From positions 186,001-250,000 of the forward strand of contig NZ_CP102292.1 of NCBI RefSeq assembly GCF_025152405.1: DNA of 64,000 bases. Direction: 5' to 3'. Shown here piece by piece: positions 52,378 to 60,693 of this stretch (position 1 is the first letter of the stretch; each line of letters starts with the position of its first letter). Made by a program: the position numbers and the translations under genes. The notes beneath the pieces are model-generated. The model was not told the DNA's origin. It did no database searches and saw only the letters and a list, made by a program, of their open reading frames with translations. Origin of the DNA: [Ruminococcus] lactaris ATCC 29176. Its GTDB lineage: Bacteria > Bacillota > Clostridia > Lachnospirales > Lachnospiraceae.

Positions 52378-52605
52378 ATGAAAGAAGGAAGATTAGGATA
52401 CAACAGTTATAACAAAAGATATGGATTATTATCATCAGATTTATGGATTGATACGGGATTTCACTGTGGAGAATGTCTGGAAGTGTTGCTTGATGATGAA
52501 TGGGTTCAGACCAGGATGGAAATGAATCCTGCAAGAGAATGGTATCTCGTAGGGACACCATATTGTGGTGATCTGGAATATATCCGAGCGAGGATACCGG
52601 GATAA
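52378..52605 (+). CDS. DUF5348 protein
   Basis: 75 residues. LLSSDLWIDTGFHCGECLEVLLDDEWVQTRMEMNPAREWYLVGTPYCGDLEYIRARI is the DUF5348 pattern, a small beta-rich protein common in mobilizable elements. GGAAGGGAG lies upstream. A hairpin GCCCTG-AAA-CAGGGC lies about 40 bp before the start. Function unknown. Confidence 0.8.
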   Translation: MKEGRLGYNSYNKRYGLLSSDLWIDTGFHCGECLEVLLDDEWVQTRMEMNPAREWYLVGTPYCGDLEYIRARIPG

Positions 52606-52839
52606 GTCAGCCATACAAGTAACGCAGGAGTGAACCGACCAACGGGAGGAATAGCCCCCGGCAGGGCGCAAGGGTACTTTTGATGGACGGAACGGATGTC
52701 GAAAGTGCTTTTGCGTTACTTTTGACAAAAGTAACAAAACCGCCGTATCCGGCGAAGATTTCTTTTTATGCCATTGTTGGCAAATATACAAATTTATGTG
52801 CCATATCTGGCACTGATTTTAGAAAGTGAGGTGAGAAAG
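52606..52839 (+). other. Candidate oriT of the second element
   Basis: The stretch before the relaxase holds the near-perfect palindrome GTTACTTTTG (52715-52724), A, CAAAAGTAAC (52726-52735). AAAACCGCC and a small GCCG/CGGC stem follow. An inverted repeat directly upstream of a Mob/Pre-type relaxase is the usual oriT arrangement. No gene is seen here. Confidence 0.55.
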
Positions 52840-53182
52840 ATGACGATGAAACGAACAATCAGCGGTATGATTGGGACTGGTTCTCTGGCTCATAACAGAC
52901 GAGATTTTATAGCAGAAAATGTTGATCCAGACAGAGTGCAATTAAATATTTGTTACTGGAATGAGAATCTGAAAGAAGTCTATAAAGAGCTGTTTGATGA
53001 AGCTGTAGAACGGTATAATGTCGGGAAAAGAAAAGATCGGCAGATTACAAATTATTATGAAAAGATTCGCCAGGGGAAACAGGAAAAGCTGTTCCATGAA
53101 GTGATTTTCCAGATTGGGAACCGAGAAGATATGGCTGTTGGAACAGAAGAGGGAGATTTGGCTGTAACGGTACTGAGTATAA
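52840..53182 (+). pseudogene. MobV/Pre-type relaxase, N-terminal fragment
   Basis: About 115 residues from ATG 52840 (GAGGTGAGAAAG upstream). ISGMIGTGSLAHNRRDFIAENVDPDRVQLNICYWNENLKEVYKELFDEAVERYN and KLFHEVIFQIGNRED resemble the Mob/Pre relaxase N-terminus. The gene is cut by the IS3-family element, and nothing like the rest of a relaxase follows on the far side. The second element can no longer mobilise itself without help. Confidence 0.75.
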
Positions 53183-53268
53183 TGGTCTCATAAATTAAGA
53201 CACTTTTTCGGACAAATATTAATGAATCTGATATACTAAAATCAGTATGAAAGTGAGGATTCATCATT

Positions 53269-53616
53269 ATGTCCAGACAAAGAAGAAACTTTAGTGCCAA
53301 ATTTAAATCAGACCTGGTAATCGAGCTGCTTAAGGGCGAGAAAGATCTCAACACCCTTGCAACCGAGAATAACATCCAACCAAATCTGCTCCGCAATTGG
53401 AAGAAAGAATTCCTTAACAATGCCTCTGCAGTATTCGATGACAAGCGTCAGGAAAACCTCAAAGACAAGCTTGCTGAAGAACGCAAGGAAAAGGCGGAGT
53501 ATGCGAAAAAGGTTGGTCAGTTAACCATGCAGGTTGACTGGCTCAAAAAAAAATCTGAAGAAATTTGTGGACCTGACTACGAGAGTAAGTTTAGTCCAAA
53601 ACCTTTTGACTACTAA
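53269..53616 (+). CDS. IS3-family OrfA
   Basis: 115 residues. The helix-turn-helix RRNFSAKFKSDLVIELLKGEKDLNTLATENNIQPNLLRNWKKEFLNNA and leucine-zipper-like KVGQLTMQVDWLKKK are typical. A run of nine A (53544-53552) lies in the overlap with orfB, the usual place for programmed frameshifting. Confidence 0.92.
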   Translation: MSRQRRNFSAKFKSDLVIELLKGEKDLNTLATENNIQPNLLRNWKKEFLNNASAVFDDKRQENLKDKLAEERKEKAEYAKKVGQLTMQVDWLKKKSEEICGPDYESKFSPKPFDY

Positions 53617-54424
53617 AGAAATCCCGGCATCTGTAGGAGCAAAACTGCTTGATATCAACCGTACAAGCATCTATTACAAGACTTCACCTGTATCAGACGA
53701 AGAACTGGCTTGTAAAGAGATTATCGACCATCTTCATACGGATAATCCAACCTGGGGTGCAAGGCAAATGTCTGCACAACTCAAAAACAGAGGTTATCAT
53801 GTTGGGCGTCGTAAAGCACGCCGCTATATGAATGAGATGGATATTTACCCAATCTATCCTAAGATGAATCTTTCCAAGCGGATGCAACAGGCAAAGGGAT
53901 GTCCTTATCTTCTTCGAAATGCCGTCATAGATGCACCAAATCAGGCGTGGTCTATTGACATTACATATATTCCAATCAGACACGGATTTCTGTATCTGAC
54001 AGCTGTAATCGACTGGTACAGCCGTTGTATCGTAGGCTGGGAAGTCGATGATACCCTTGATACCAGAATGGTTATCAATGCTCTAAAAAAAGCATTTGCT
54101 GTGTCAAAACCACAGATTTTGAACTCTGATCAGGGTTGTCAGTTCACAAGTCAGAAATACATTGAATTTGTAAAAGAAAACGGTATCCGTCAGAGTATGG
54201 ATGGAAAAAGCCGTTGGGCTGACAACATCATGATTGAGCGATGGTTCCGCAGCTTCAAGTATGAAGAAGCTTATCTGACGCTGTATAACAACATCAAGGA
54301 TGCCAGAGTTGCTATTGGACGATATGTCCACACCTATAACTTTGAAAGATGCCATTCTGCCCTTGATTACAAAACACCGGCTGAATGTTACTACCCGGCA
54401 ATGCTTTTGCCGTATGCAGCTTAA
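53534..54424 (+). CDS. IS3-family OrfB transposase
   Basis: About 296 residues. The rve integrase core has the DDE residues in WSIDITYIPI, LNSDQGCQFTS and IMIERWFRSFKYEE. The N-terminal HTH_21 part reads RVSLVQNLLTTKEIPASVGAKLLDINRTSIYYK. The frame is +1 relative to orfA. A conventional -1 slip on the A run would meet TGA immediately, so either a +1/-2 slip occurs or one A has been gained or lost. A TTG at 53534 is the first possible independent start but has no clear ribosome binding site. Confidence 0.9.
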   Translation: MTGSKKNLKKFVDLTTRVSLVQNLLTTKEIPASVGAKLLDINRTSIYYKTSPVSDEELACKEIIDHLHTDNPTWGARQMSAQLKNRGYHVGRRKARRYMNEMDIYPIYPKMNLSKRMQQAKGCPYLLRNAVIDAPNQAWSIDITYIPIRHGFLYLTAVIDWYSRCIVGWEVDDTLDTRMVINALKKAFAVSKPQILNSDQGCQFTSQKYIEFVKENGIRQSMDGKSRWADNIMIERWFRSFKYEEAYLTLYNNIKDARVAIGRYVHTYNFERCHSALDYKTPAECYYPAMLLPYAA

Positions 54425-54536
54425 TGCATATATGGATCTGGGGAGTGTTCCACTATCCTCCCCATGTTCCTTGTTACTTATCAACCATATCAGTTCATTA
54501 TAAAAATCTTAGATTTTTGTCTTGACAACTGAGCCA

Positions 54537-55373
54537 CTATACGATGAAAAGAGTGCAAAGAAGCTTGAAAAGGTTTTGGATACCCTTTTGGAAATTTCAC
54601 GGGAGGATTATTACCCGGAATATACGAAAAAAGAAGATTTGATTGTAAGATACCTTTTACATAGACATTTATATGACAAAAAGAACACACAGAAGGAACT
54701 ATATCAGAATATTGCAATAAATGAACTCCGTATTATAGCTATCAAGGATGCTATGGAAGATAAGAATTATGATGAAGCAGAGAAACTTTGTTTAGAGAAA
54801 GCAAACGCAGAAGAGACATGGCATTATCATTGCAGTGATCCGGAAGATTGGAATAATATGTTATATGATATATATAAGACAGCAAACAACAAGGAAAAGC
54901 AAATCGCACAGGCAAAAAAGCTGCTATTGATGGGAAATGAGAAGTTCTGGGGTGTTTTGAAACAGATTTATAATGAGTGCGGGGTGTGTAATGAAAATTA
55001 CGGAAGCTTACTGGATGAATTGAAGGATAGCAAGCGAACTGTTTGCTATCGCAGTGTTCTTATTTCTGAAAATGAAAAGAAGAGATTGCTTGATGATGTA
55101 ATGGAGAATCCGTATGATTTGTTTTATTATGGAAAATATTTGGTAAAGGAATATCCGGAGCAGGTATATGGGTTGTGTTATAAGGAAATAAGTGAGAGTT
55201 GTGCTCAGGCAAAGGATAGACGAGAATATAAGAAGATAACGAAGAATATTGCACAGCTTATAAAATGGAAGGGTAATGATACTGCTAAGTCGTTAATTGA
55301 GGAATTGAAGCAGAGATATCCAAGAAAACCAGCATTGTTGGATGAATTGGAGAAGGTGGAGAAGAAACTTTAG
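54537..55373 (+). pseudogene. C-terminal fragment of a SWIM-finger-type helical-repeat protein
   Basis: About 278 residues remain, joined directly to the IS3 end without a start of its own; a TTG frame begins inside the IS. KLEKVLDTLLEISREDYYPEYTKKEDLIVRYLLHRHLY...DEAEKLCLEKA...LLMGNEKFWGVLKQIYNECG...IEELKQRYPRKPALLDELEKVEKKL is an all-helical TPR-like pattern as seen C-terminal in bacterial SWIM zinc-finger proteins. The zinc-binding part is missing. Family assignment is tentative. Confidence 0.6.
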
Positions 55374-55380
55374 GAGAAAA

Positions 55381-56058
55381 ATGATGTTTTTATTTTGTAA
55401 TGAGGATAGAAAGAAAAAAGAGAGACTAAATAGTTTGTTGCAGACAACACGTAATCTCATCAAAAACAATGAGATTAAGGATGTGAGAAAAAATCCTGTT
55501 TATTCACTTATAAGAGCAATGTCAAATTATCACTTATATGATATAGTACGTGAATTGTATGAGGATGAAGAAGTTACAGATGTTCAAAGTATATACAAAG
55601 ATATAGGAGAGTATTTAATTAATAGCAATAAACTTAACAATTGCAAGAGTTTTGAATTAGGAGAGAGCAATATTAATATAGATTTATCAAAAGATGCCAT
55701 ATTGGTATGTGCGTGGAATAAGCAACGATTTGTTGATGCATTATTAAATATAGGGCAAAATGTAGGTAATTCATTTGAATATGACAAAACCAATCATATG
55801 GCCACATATATTTTTCCTATAGGTTTAACAATTGTTTATAATGGAAACCATTCCTCTTTGTCAGGCATTTTGAAGGGAGAAGGAACAATACAAGCAAATC
55901 AGACATATGATCTTGTACCAACATATGATTATATGTATTTTGATGGTATATATTTTAGAAATAAAATTAATGATGAGAAATTATATAAGGTAGAGAGATT
56001 TGAAATTGGTGCGCTATATGAAATTGGTAGACTATTAGCAGAAAATGGAATAAGATAA
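55381..56058 (+). CDS. Hypothetical protein
   Basis: 225 residues from ATG 55381 (or 55384; TAGGAG just upstream). NEDRKKKERLNSLLQTTRNLIKNNEIKDVRKNPVYSLIRAMSNYHLYDIVRELYEDEE is helical. A mixed alpha/beta part follows with DAILVCAWNKQRFVDALLNIGQNVGNSFEYDKTNHMATYIFPIGLTIVYNGNHSSLSGILKGEGTI. No signal peptide or membrane helix. AT-rich. It follows the helical-repeat fragment by 8 bp and was probably in the same operon. I do not recognise it. Confidence 0.6.
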   Translation: MMFLFCNEDRKKKERLNSLLQTTRNLIKNNEIKDVRKNPVYSLIRAMSNYHLYDIVRELYEDEEVTDVQSIYKDIGEYLINSNKLNNCKSFELGESNINIDLSKDAILVCAWNKQRFVDALLNIGQNVGNSFEYDKTNHMATYIFPIGLTIVYNGNHSSLSGILKGEGTIQANQTYDLVPTYDYMYFDGIYFRNKINDEKLYKVERFEIGALYEIGRLLAENGIR

Positions 56059-56119
56059 ACTTCAATAATCATTTGCGATAAGGTTAAAGAAGTTTATCTT
56101 AATATAAGCAGAGTTGAAC

Positions 56120-56253
56120 TAATAATTGAACCAATTCATTGCATCCACATAATCCTGTAAACCATTTTCCTTCAATGCCAGTTTGGCATACAACAGAGGA
56201 GATTCCTCTGCAAGCCGGTACAAATATACAATATCATTCGGGTCATTAAGAGT
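56120..56253 (-). pseudogene. C-terminal remnant of an unknown protein on the minus strand
   Basis: Read leftward, the stretch gives [43 protein letters not shown] and a stop: about 43 protein-like residues with no start. At about 56254 the sequence changes abruptly into the SEC-C fragment on the other strand. It is a rearrangement scar. Confidence 0.45.
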
Positions 56254-56254
56254 G

Positions 56255-56548
56255 ACAGAGAAATTTCATTCCTCGCAACGGATAACAAGAATTGCATTCA
56301 CACCGGTATTGACGATAATGGAGTCTCTTGCACAGCATCTAAACCGGGAAGCTGATCTGAAGTGGATAGAAACACAGAAACAATCATTTCTTAAATCAAT
56401 GGAAATGGCAGATGACTACAATGATATGTATGATGATTTCAGTATGCCGGTTCAGCAGCCGATTGTAAAAGAAACGAAAATTTATCCAAACGATCCGTGT
56501 CCGTGCGGCAGTGGAAAAAAATATAAAAAATGCTGTGGTAGGCGGTAA
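56255..56548 (+). pseudogene. SEC-C motif protein fragment
   Basis: The end [21 protein letters not shown] is a perfect SEC-C zinc motif ([13 protein letters not shown]), as found at the end of SecA and many small proteins. Upstream, [43 protein letters not shown] is plausible protein. The frame before about 56255 belongs to unrelated DNA (see the minus-strand remnant), so the N-terminus is lost. It may still be translated from Met 56318. Confidence 0.6.
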
Positions 56549-56552
56549 GCAT

Positions 56553-58045
56553 ATGATAACGAGAGAGAAACTGAAGAAATTAAACAAGGAAAATTTGATC
56601 GAGCTGATATTGGAAATGTCAGAGCTTTTAAATGAGAACCAGAACAGAAAATGTAATCAGATTGTGGCTGGATATTTGACAGATCAGTCAGTGAACTCTC
56701 ACGATGGGGTCCAGGCAAGAATGTCAGATGAGTTTGTATCCGAAAAAATGGCACAGATCAAAATTTGGATACAGCAGATTGATGAAGGAGAACTCTATCT
56801 GAATGCAGATGAATATGAAGATTATTCCAGTGGATATTGGGATAGTGATCTAATTACAGAATATTATGATGAACAGGGGATTGGAGATAAAATTAATACG
56901 ATGCTCCGGTTTGCAAAAGACTGTGTAGATGACAGGAAATATCAGGAAGCCAGTTTGATCTATGAATGGATCTGGGAGATGGAAGTGTTTGCAGAGGAAG
57001 AATATGTTGATCCTGCAGATTTGGAAGTATTGGTCGAAAAAGAAATAGTGACTGCAGACTTGAAGCAGTTGGCACTTTTGACCCTGTATGTGGATTATCA
57101 AATGAGAGTGCCGGAAGATATATATTTGTATTTTTCACATTATGCATTTCATGATCTTCATATTGAGGATATGTTCCATGCAGGAAGAGAAAATTTGACG
57201 GAAACCGAGCAATTCTGGAATGACTGGATTTCATTGCTGAAGACAAAAAGCGGCGATACAGAGAGCAGATTGCTGAAAGAAGCTGTTTTATATCGTGAGG
57301 GAATAGAAGGGCTTGTGAAAATGGCGAATGATAACTATAAAGTACATCCATCTTTGTACCTGGAAGCCATGAACGAGTATGATAAAAATTATGGATATTC
57401 CCAAATAGAGAAAATTGGAGAGAATGCAATAGAAAAGATTGATTCTAAGCTGACAATCCGCAGTAAAATAGCATTAAAGGCAGCGTGTGCTTCGTCATAT
57501 CTTAATCATACAGAAAAGCTAATGCTTTTTTGCTGGGAAAGTTTTCGCTCTGATTCTACGGTAAGAAATCTTTTAAGATTGTTTGCTACAAGGGAAATGG
57601 CAGAGCAATATGGTATAAGAGCGGAGAAGGCTCTGGCTTCAAGGATAAAAGGAAATCCGGTTACCTCTATAAGAAATTCTGAGCTGAATCAGAACATCAT
57701 TAACAATTATACATATAATGAGTTGAACTTTTATACGGGAAATTTTAAAGCAGTAAAAGCAGTATCAAAAAATCCAAGCGGTTCTTTGGGGTGGAGCAAT
57801 TGTTTTGTCGGGGAAGGAATTTGCCTGTTTCTTTTATACTTATTTGAAGATGCTGTTCCCTCAAAGGCGGCTAAAGCGGTTGCGAATTCGATAGGCTTTT
57901 CGGGCTTGCAATGATTGCCGAAATAAAGGAACAAATGGGTGAAAAGGGGATGCGACAGGAAATTTTTGCCATATATAAAAGAAAATTTCCAAGACATTCT
58001 TCATTTCAGACAGAGATGAAAAATTATTTTGGTATAAGAGGTTAA
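56553..58045 (+). pseudogene. Helical protein with probable frameshift near 57.9 kb
   Basis: ATG 56553 opens ITREKLKKLNKENLIELILEMSELLNENQNRKC and runs 453 residues to TGA at 57912. The +2 frame continues at the same point with LAMIAEIKEQMGEKGMRQEIFAIYKRKFPRHSSFQTEMKNYFGIRG, stopping at 58045. That tail parallels LIEELKQRYPRKPALLDELEKV at the end of the 54537-55373 fragment. The intact protein was probably about 495 residues. Acidic SDLITEYYDEQGIGD and other helical pairs are visible. Function unknown; the family is probably the same as the SWIM-associated fragment. Confidence 0.6.
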
Positions 58046-58054
58046 ATTTTCACA

Positions 58055-58082
58055 TTGACATTATCCGAAAAAATGATAAAAT
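58055..58082 (+). promoter_or_regulatory. Promoter of the polyamine operon
   Basis: TTGACA (58055-58060) and TGATAAAAT with -10 TAAAAT (58077-58082), spacer 16 bp with an extended TG. Transcription should start near 58088-58092, immediately before the structured leader. Confidence 0.8.
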
Positions 58083-58087
58083 TAAAA

Positions 58088-58363
58088 CGACGCAAAGAGT
58101 TATCTAGCGAATACAGGACCACTTCTTTTGAAGTCGAGGCCATACGGACAGCCGGGTCCGCTGCCGATGGGTATAAGATAGGATACCCTCATTGATTGAG
58201 TTAAAAGCTCAAATTTTATAAGTTGGTTACTTCATAACCGAAATGCATGATAGTGCAGACTTGTGAAACGGTCAATTAAGCGTAGTAAAAGTATTGATGC
58301 TGTATAAGAGATAACGATTGAAGATTTCAAAGCAAGCTGTGTGTTTACAGCTTGCTTTTTTTT
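58088..58363 (+). ncRNA. Structured leader RNA with attenuator before the polyamine operon (candidate riboswitch)
   Basis: An outer pairing GTTATCT (58099-58105) with AGATAAC (58309-58315) encloses several hairpins. ACTTC-TTTT-GAAGT lies at 58121-58134. A long arm CCAT-CGG-CAGC with GCTG-CCG-ATGG lies at 58140-58170, with single bulged A residues. GGGTAT/ATACCC (58169-58188), TTGAG/CTCAA (58196-58212) and GGTTA/TAACC (58225-58239) follow. The leader ends in an intrinsic terminator just before the first gene. CAGACTTG (58255-58262) could pair with the terminator's 5' half as an antiterminator (weak). I cannot match it to a riboswitch class I know. Confidence 0.65.
58330..58363 (+). terminator. 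Intrinsic terminator (attenuator) directly before the first polyamine gene
   Basis: An 11-bp perfect stem AAGCAAGCTGT (58330-58340) / ACAGCTTGCTT (58347-58357) with a 6-nt loop is followed by T to 58363. The ribosome binding site GAGG starts at 58364. A terminator here only makes sense if readthrough is controlled. Confidence 0.9.
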
Positions 58364-58373
58364 GAGGTGTAAA

Positions 58374-59855
58374 ATGAGAGAAGAACACGAATTGAATCAA
58401 AATAAGGCACCGATCTACGAGGCACTGCAGAAATTCCGACAGATGCGGGTTGTGCCTTTTGATGTGCCTGGACATAAACGGGGCCGGGGAAATCCGGAGC
58501 TGACAGAATTCTTAGGGGAGCGTTGCATCAGCATTGACGTGAACAGTATGAAACCGCTGGATAATCTGTGCCATCCGATTTCTGTCATCCGCGAGGCGGA
58601 AGAACTGGCGGCAGATGCTTTTGGTGCAGCACACGCATTTCTTATGGTCGGAGGTACCACAAGCTCCGTGCAGACGATGGTGCTTTCGGTCTGTAAGAGA
58701 GGAGATAAGATCATTCTTCCGAGAAATGTACATCGCAGTGTGATCAATGCGCTTGTACTCTGCGGTGCGATTCCGGTGTATGTGAATCCGGAAGTGAACC
58801 ACCATCTGGGCATTTCCCTGGGGATGAAGAGAGAACAGGTGGCAAAAGCGATAGCAGAACACCCGGATGCAGTTGCTGTATTGGTGAATAACCCTACATA
58901 TTATGGAATCTGCAGTGATCTGAAAGCAATTGTAAAAATGGCTCACGATGCGGGCATGTACTGTCTGGCTGATGAGGCACACGGAACCCATTTCTATTTT
59001 GGGGAGGACATGCCGGTGTCAGCGATGGAAGCGGGAGCGGATATGGCATCGGTTTCCATGCATAAGAGCGGTGGAAGTCTGACACAGTCTAGTTTATTAC
59101 TGGTGGGTCCGAATATTCAGGAAGGTCATGTGCGGAAAATCATCAATCTGACGCAGACGACTTCCGGCAGTTATCTTCTGATGTCCAGTCTGGATATCAG
59201 CCGCCGCAATCTTGCATTGCGTGGAAGGAAAGTGTTCCGTCAGGTGTCTTCCATGGCGGCGTATGCACGGGAAGAAATCAATGCGGTAGGCGGCTATTAT
59301 GCATTTGGATCGGAACTGATCAATGGAGATTCCGTGTTTGATTTTGACCCGACAAAGCTTAGTGTCCATACACGGGATATCGGGCTTGCGGGCATTGAGG
59401 TGTATGATCTTCTTCGGGATGAGTATGATATTCAGATTGAGTTTGGGGATATCGGAAATATCCTTGCATATCTCTCCATCGGAGACAGACCACAGGAACT
59501 GGAACGACTGGTGAGTGCACTGGCTGAAATACGCAGAAGATATCAGACAGACAGCAGCGGTCTGATGAATCAGGAGTATATTGATCCCGAGGTTGTGATG
59601 AGTCCGCAGGAAGCGTTCTATGCGGAAACAATCAGTGTTCCGATTGGCAGCAGTGCAGGTTGTATCTGCAGCGAATTTGTAATGTGTTATCCGCCTGGAA
59701 TCCCGATCCTTGCACCGGGAGAGAAAATTACAGAGGATATTCTGGAATATATCAAGTATGCAAAAGAAAAAGGATGCTCCATGACAGGACCGGAGGATCC
59801 GGAGATTGAATATATCAATATTTTAAAGGAGGACGATCATGGAACTTTGGTTTAG
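58374..59855 (+). CDS. speA: Arginine decarboxylase (Orn/Lys/Arg decarboxylase family)
   Basis: 493 residues from ATG 58374 (GAGG at 58364-58367). A fold-I PLP enzyme of the Bacillus SpeA type: FDVPGHKRGRGNPELTEFLG at the start, GGTTSSVQTM phosphate site, DEAHGTHFYFG, and the PLP lysine in SMHKSGGSLTQSS. The C-terminal domain has PIGSSAGCICSEFVMCYPPGIPILAPGE. Family members use lysine, ornithine or arginine. The agmatinase gene two positions downstream makes arginine to agmatine the likely reaction. Cytoplasmic. It overlaps speE by 17 bp. Confidence 0.92.
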   Translation: MREEHELNQNKAPIYEALQKFRQMRVVPFDVPGHKRGRGNPELTEFLGERCISIDVNSMKPLDNLCHPISVIREAEELAADAFGAAHAFLMVGGTTSSVQTMVLSVCKRGDKIILPRNVHRSVINALVLCGAIPVYVNPEVNHHLGISLGMKREQVAKAIAEHPDAVAVLVNNPTYYGICSDLKAIVKMAHDAGMYCLADEAHGTHFYFGEDMPVSAMEAGADMASVSMHKSGGSLTQSSLLLVGPNIQEGHVRKIINLTQTTSGSYLLMSSLDISRRNLALRGRKVFRQVSSMAAYAREEINAVGGYYAFGSELINGDSVFDFDPTKLSVHTRDIGLAGIEVYDLLRDEYDIQIEFGDIGNILAYLSIGDRPQELERLVSALAEIRRRYQTDSSGLMNQEYIDPEVVMSPQEAFYAETISVPIGSSAGCICSEFVMCYPPGIPILAPGEKITEDILEYIKYAKEKGCSMTGPEDPEIEYINILKEDDHGTLV

Positions 59856-60690
59856 TGAATTTCACGCTCCCGATGTCAAACACAGTATCCGGGTGAACAG
59901 ACACCTCTATTCACACAAAAGTCCGTATCAGCAGATTGATATCTACGAGACACCGGAATTCGGTAAAGTTCTGTCACTGGATGGAAATGTCATGCTGACG
60001 GAACGGGATGAGTTTATTTATGATGAAATGATCACGCATGTTCCGATGGCGGTTCATCCCGGAATTAAGAATGTACTTGTGATCGGAGCAGGAGACGGCG
60101 GCGTTGTCCATGAGTTGGCACGTTACCGTACGATTGAAAATATTGATCTGGTGGAAATGGATGAGCAGGTTGTAGAGGCTTGCAGGATGTATCTGCCTGA
60201 AAATGCCAGCCGGCTGGATGATGAACGTGTGCATATTTATTTTGACAATGCACTTCGCTTTATCCGGCGCCGCACGGATGAATATGATCTGATCATTGTG
60301 GATTCCACAGACCCGTTCGGTCCTTCGGAAAGTTATTTTACAAAAGAGTTCTATGGAATCTGCTACAATGCACTACATGAGGACGGAATCCTGGTCAATC
60401 AGCAGGGAAGCCCGTTTTATCAGCACGATGCAGAAGCGATGCAGCGCAGCCACCAGCGGATCGTCAGTACATTTCCAATCAGCAGAGTGTATCAGGCACA
60501 CATCCCGACCTATGCGGCAGGATACTGGCTCTTTGGTTTCGCAAGCAAAAAATATCATCCGCTGGATGATCTTGATGCGGAGAAATGGCAGGCGTTGAAT
60601 CTGAAAACGAATTATTATACGACCCGTCTGCATAAAGGTGCCTTTTATCTTCCGGCGTTTTTGGAACGGCTGCTTGAGGAGGTAGAATAA
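59839..60690 (+). CDS. speE: Spermidine synthase (polyamine aminopropyltransferase)
   Basis: 283 residues. An N-terminal beta domain (YQQIDIYETPEFGKVLSLDGNVMLTERDEFIYDEMITHVPM) precedes a Rossmann-like transferase domain. That domain has VLVIGAGDGGVVHELARY for the decarboxylated-SAM site, the acidic loop IDLVEMDEQVVEACR, and catalytic-loop DLIIVDSTDPFGPSESYF. AAGGAGG lies within the end of speA. It normally transfers an aminopropyl group from decarboxylated SAM to putrescine. No SAM decarboxylase gene (speD) is seen in the window, so its donor must come from elsewhere or its role differs. Confidence 0.93.
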   Translation: MELWFSEFHAPDVKHSIRVNRHLYSHKSPYQQIDIYETPEFGKVLSLDGNVMLTERDEFIYDEMITHVPMAVHPGIKNVLVIGAGDGGVVHELARYRTIENIDLVEMDEQVVEACRMYLPENASRLDDERVHIYFDNALRFIRRRTDEYDLIIVDSTDPFGPSESYFTKEFYGICYNALHEDGILVNQQGSPFYQHDAEAMQRSHQRIVSTFPISRVYQAHIPTYAAGYWLFGFASKKYHPLDDLDAEKWQALNLKTNYYTTRLHKGAFYLPAFLERLLEEVE

Positions 60691-60693
60691 GAG

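Larger units (their letters stand above)
48278..53182. mobile_element. Second integrative mobilizable element, right part deleted
   Basis: Directly after the ICE right core come paired 8-mers TGATAACA, a repressor with divergent operators, an excisionase, an integrase, a MobC-like protein, a RepA-like ATPase, two small proteins, an oriT-like repeat and the N-terminal third of a relaxase. This is the layout of small Lachnospiraceae/Clostridia mobilizable elements. It ends abruptly at an IS3-family element, so the right boundary is lost. Confidence 0.75.
53183..54536 (+). mobile_element. IS3-family insertion sequence (about 1,354 bp)
   Basis: Left end TGGTCTCA...AAGACA and right end (reverse complement) TGGCTCA...AAGACA form imperfect inverted repeats bearing the TG...CA tips. 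Two overlapping frames, orfA and orfB, fill it. No matching 3-4 bp duplication is seen (TAA left, CTA right). This fits a deletion that started at the element. Confidence 0.85.

Noticed and set aside
58088-58170. Resemblance to a c-di-GMP-I riboswitch (GACGCAAAG, GCCGATGG)
   Set aside because: The P2 half that should precede GACGCAAAG is replaced by the promoter, and the rest does not fold like the class.
58194-58202. GATTGAGTT match to the guaA 3' end as an alternative right boundary
   Set aside because: Lies inside the polyamine leader in a hairpin; the 48267 core is adjacent to the ICE end and preserves the 11-bp core.
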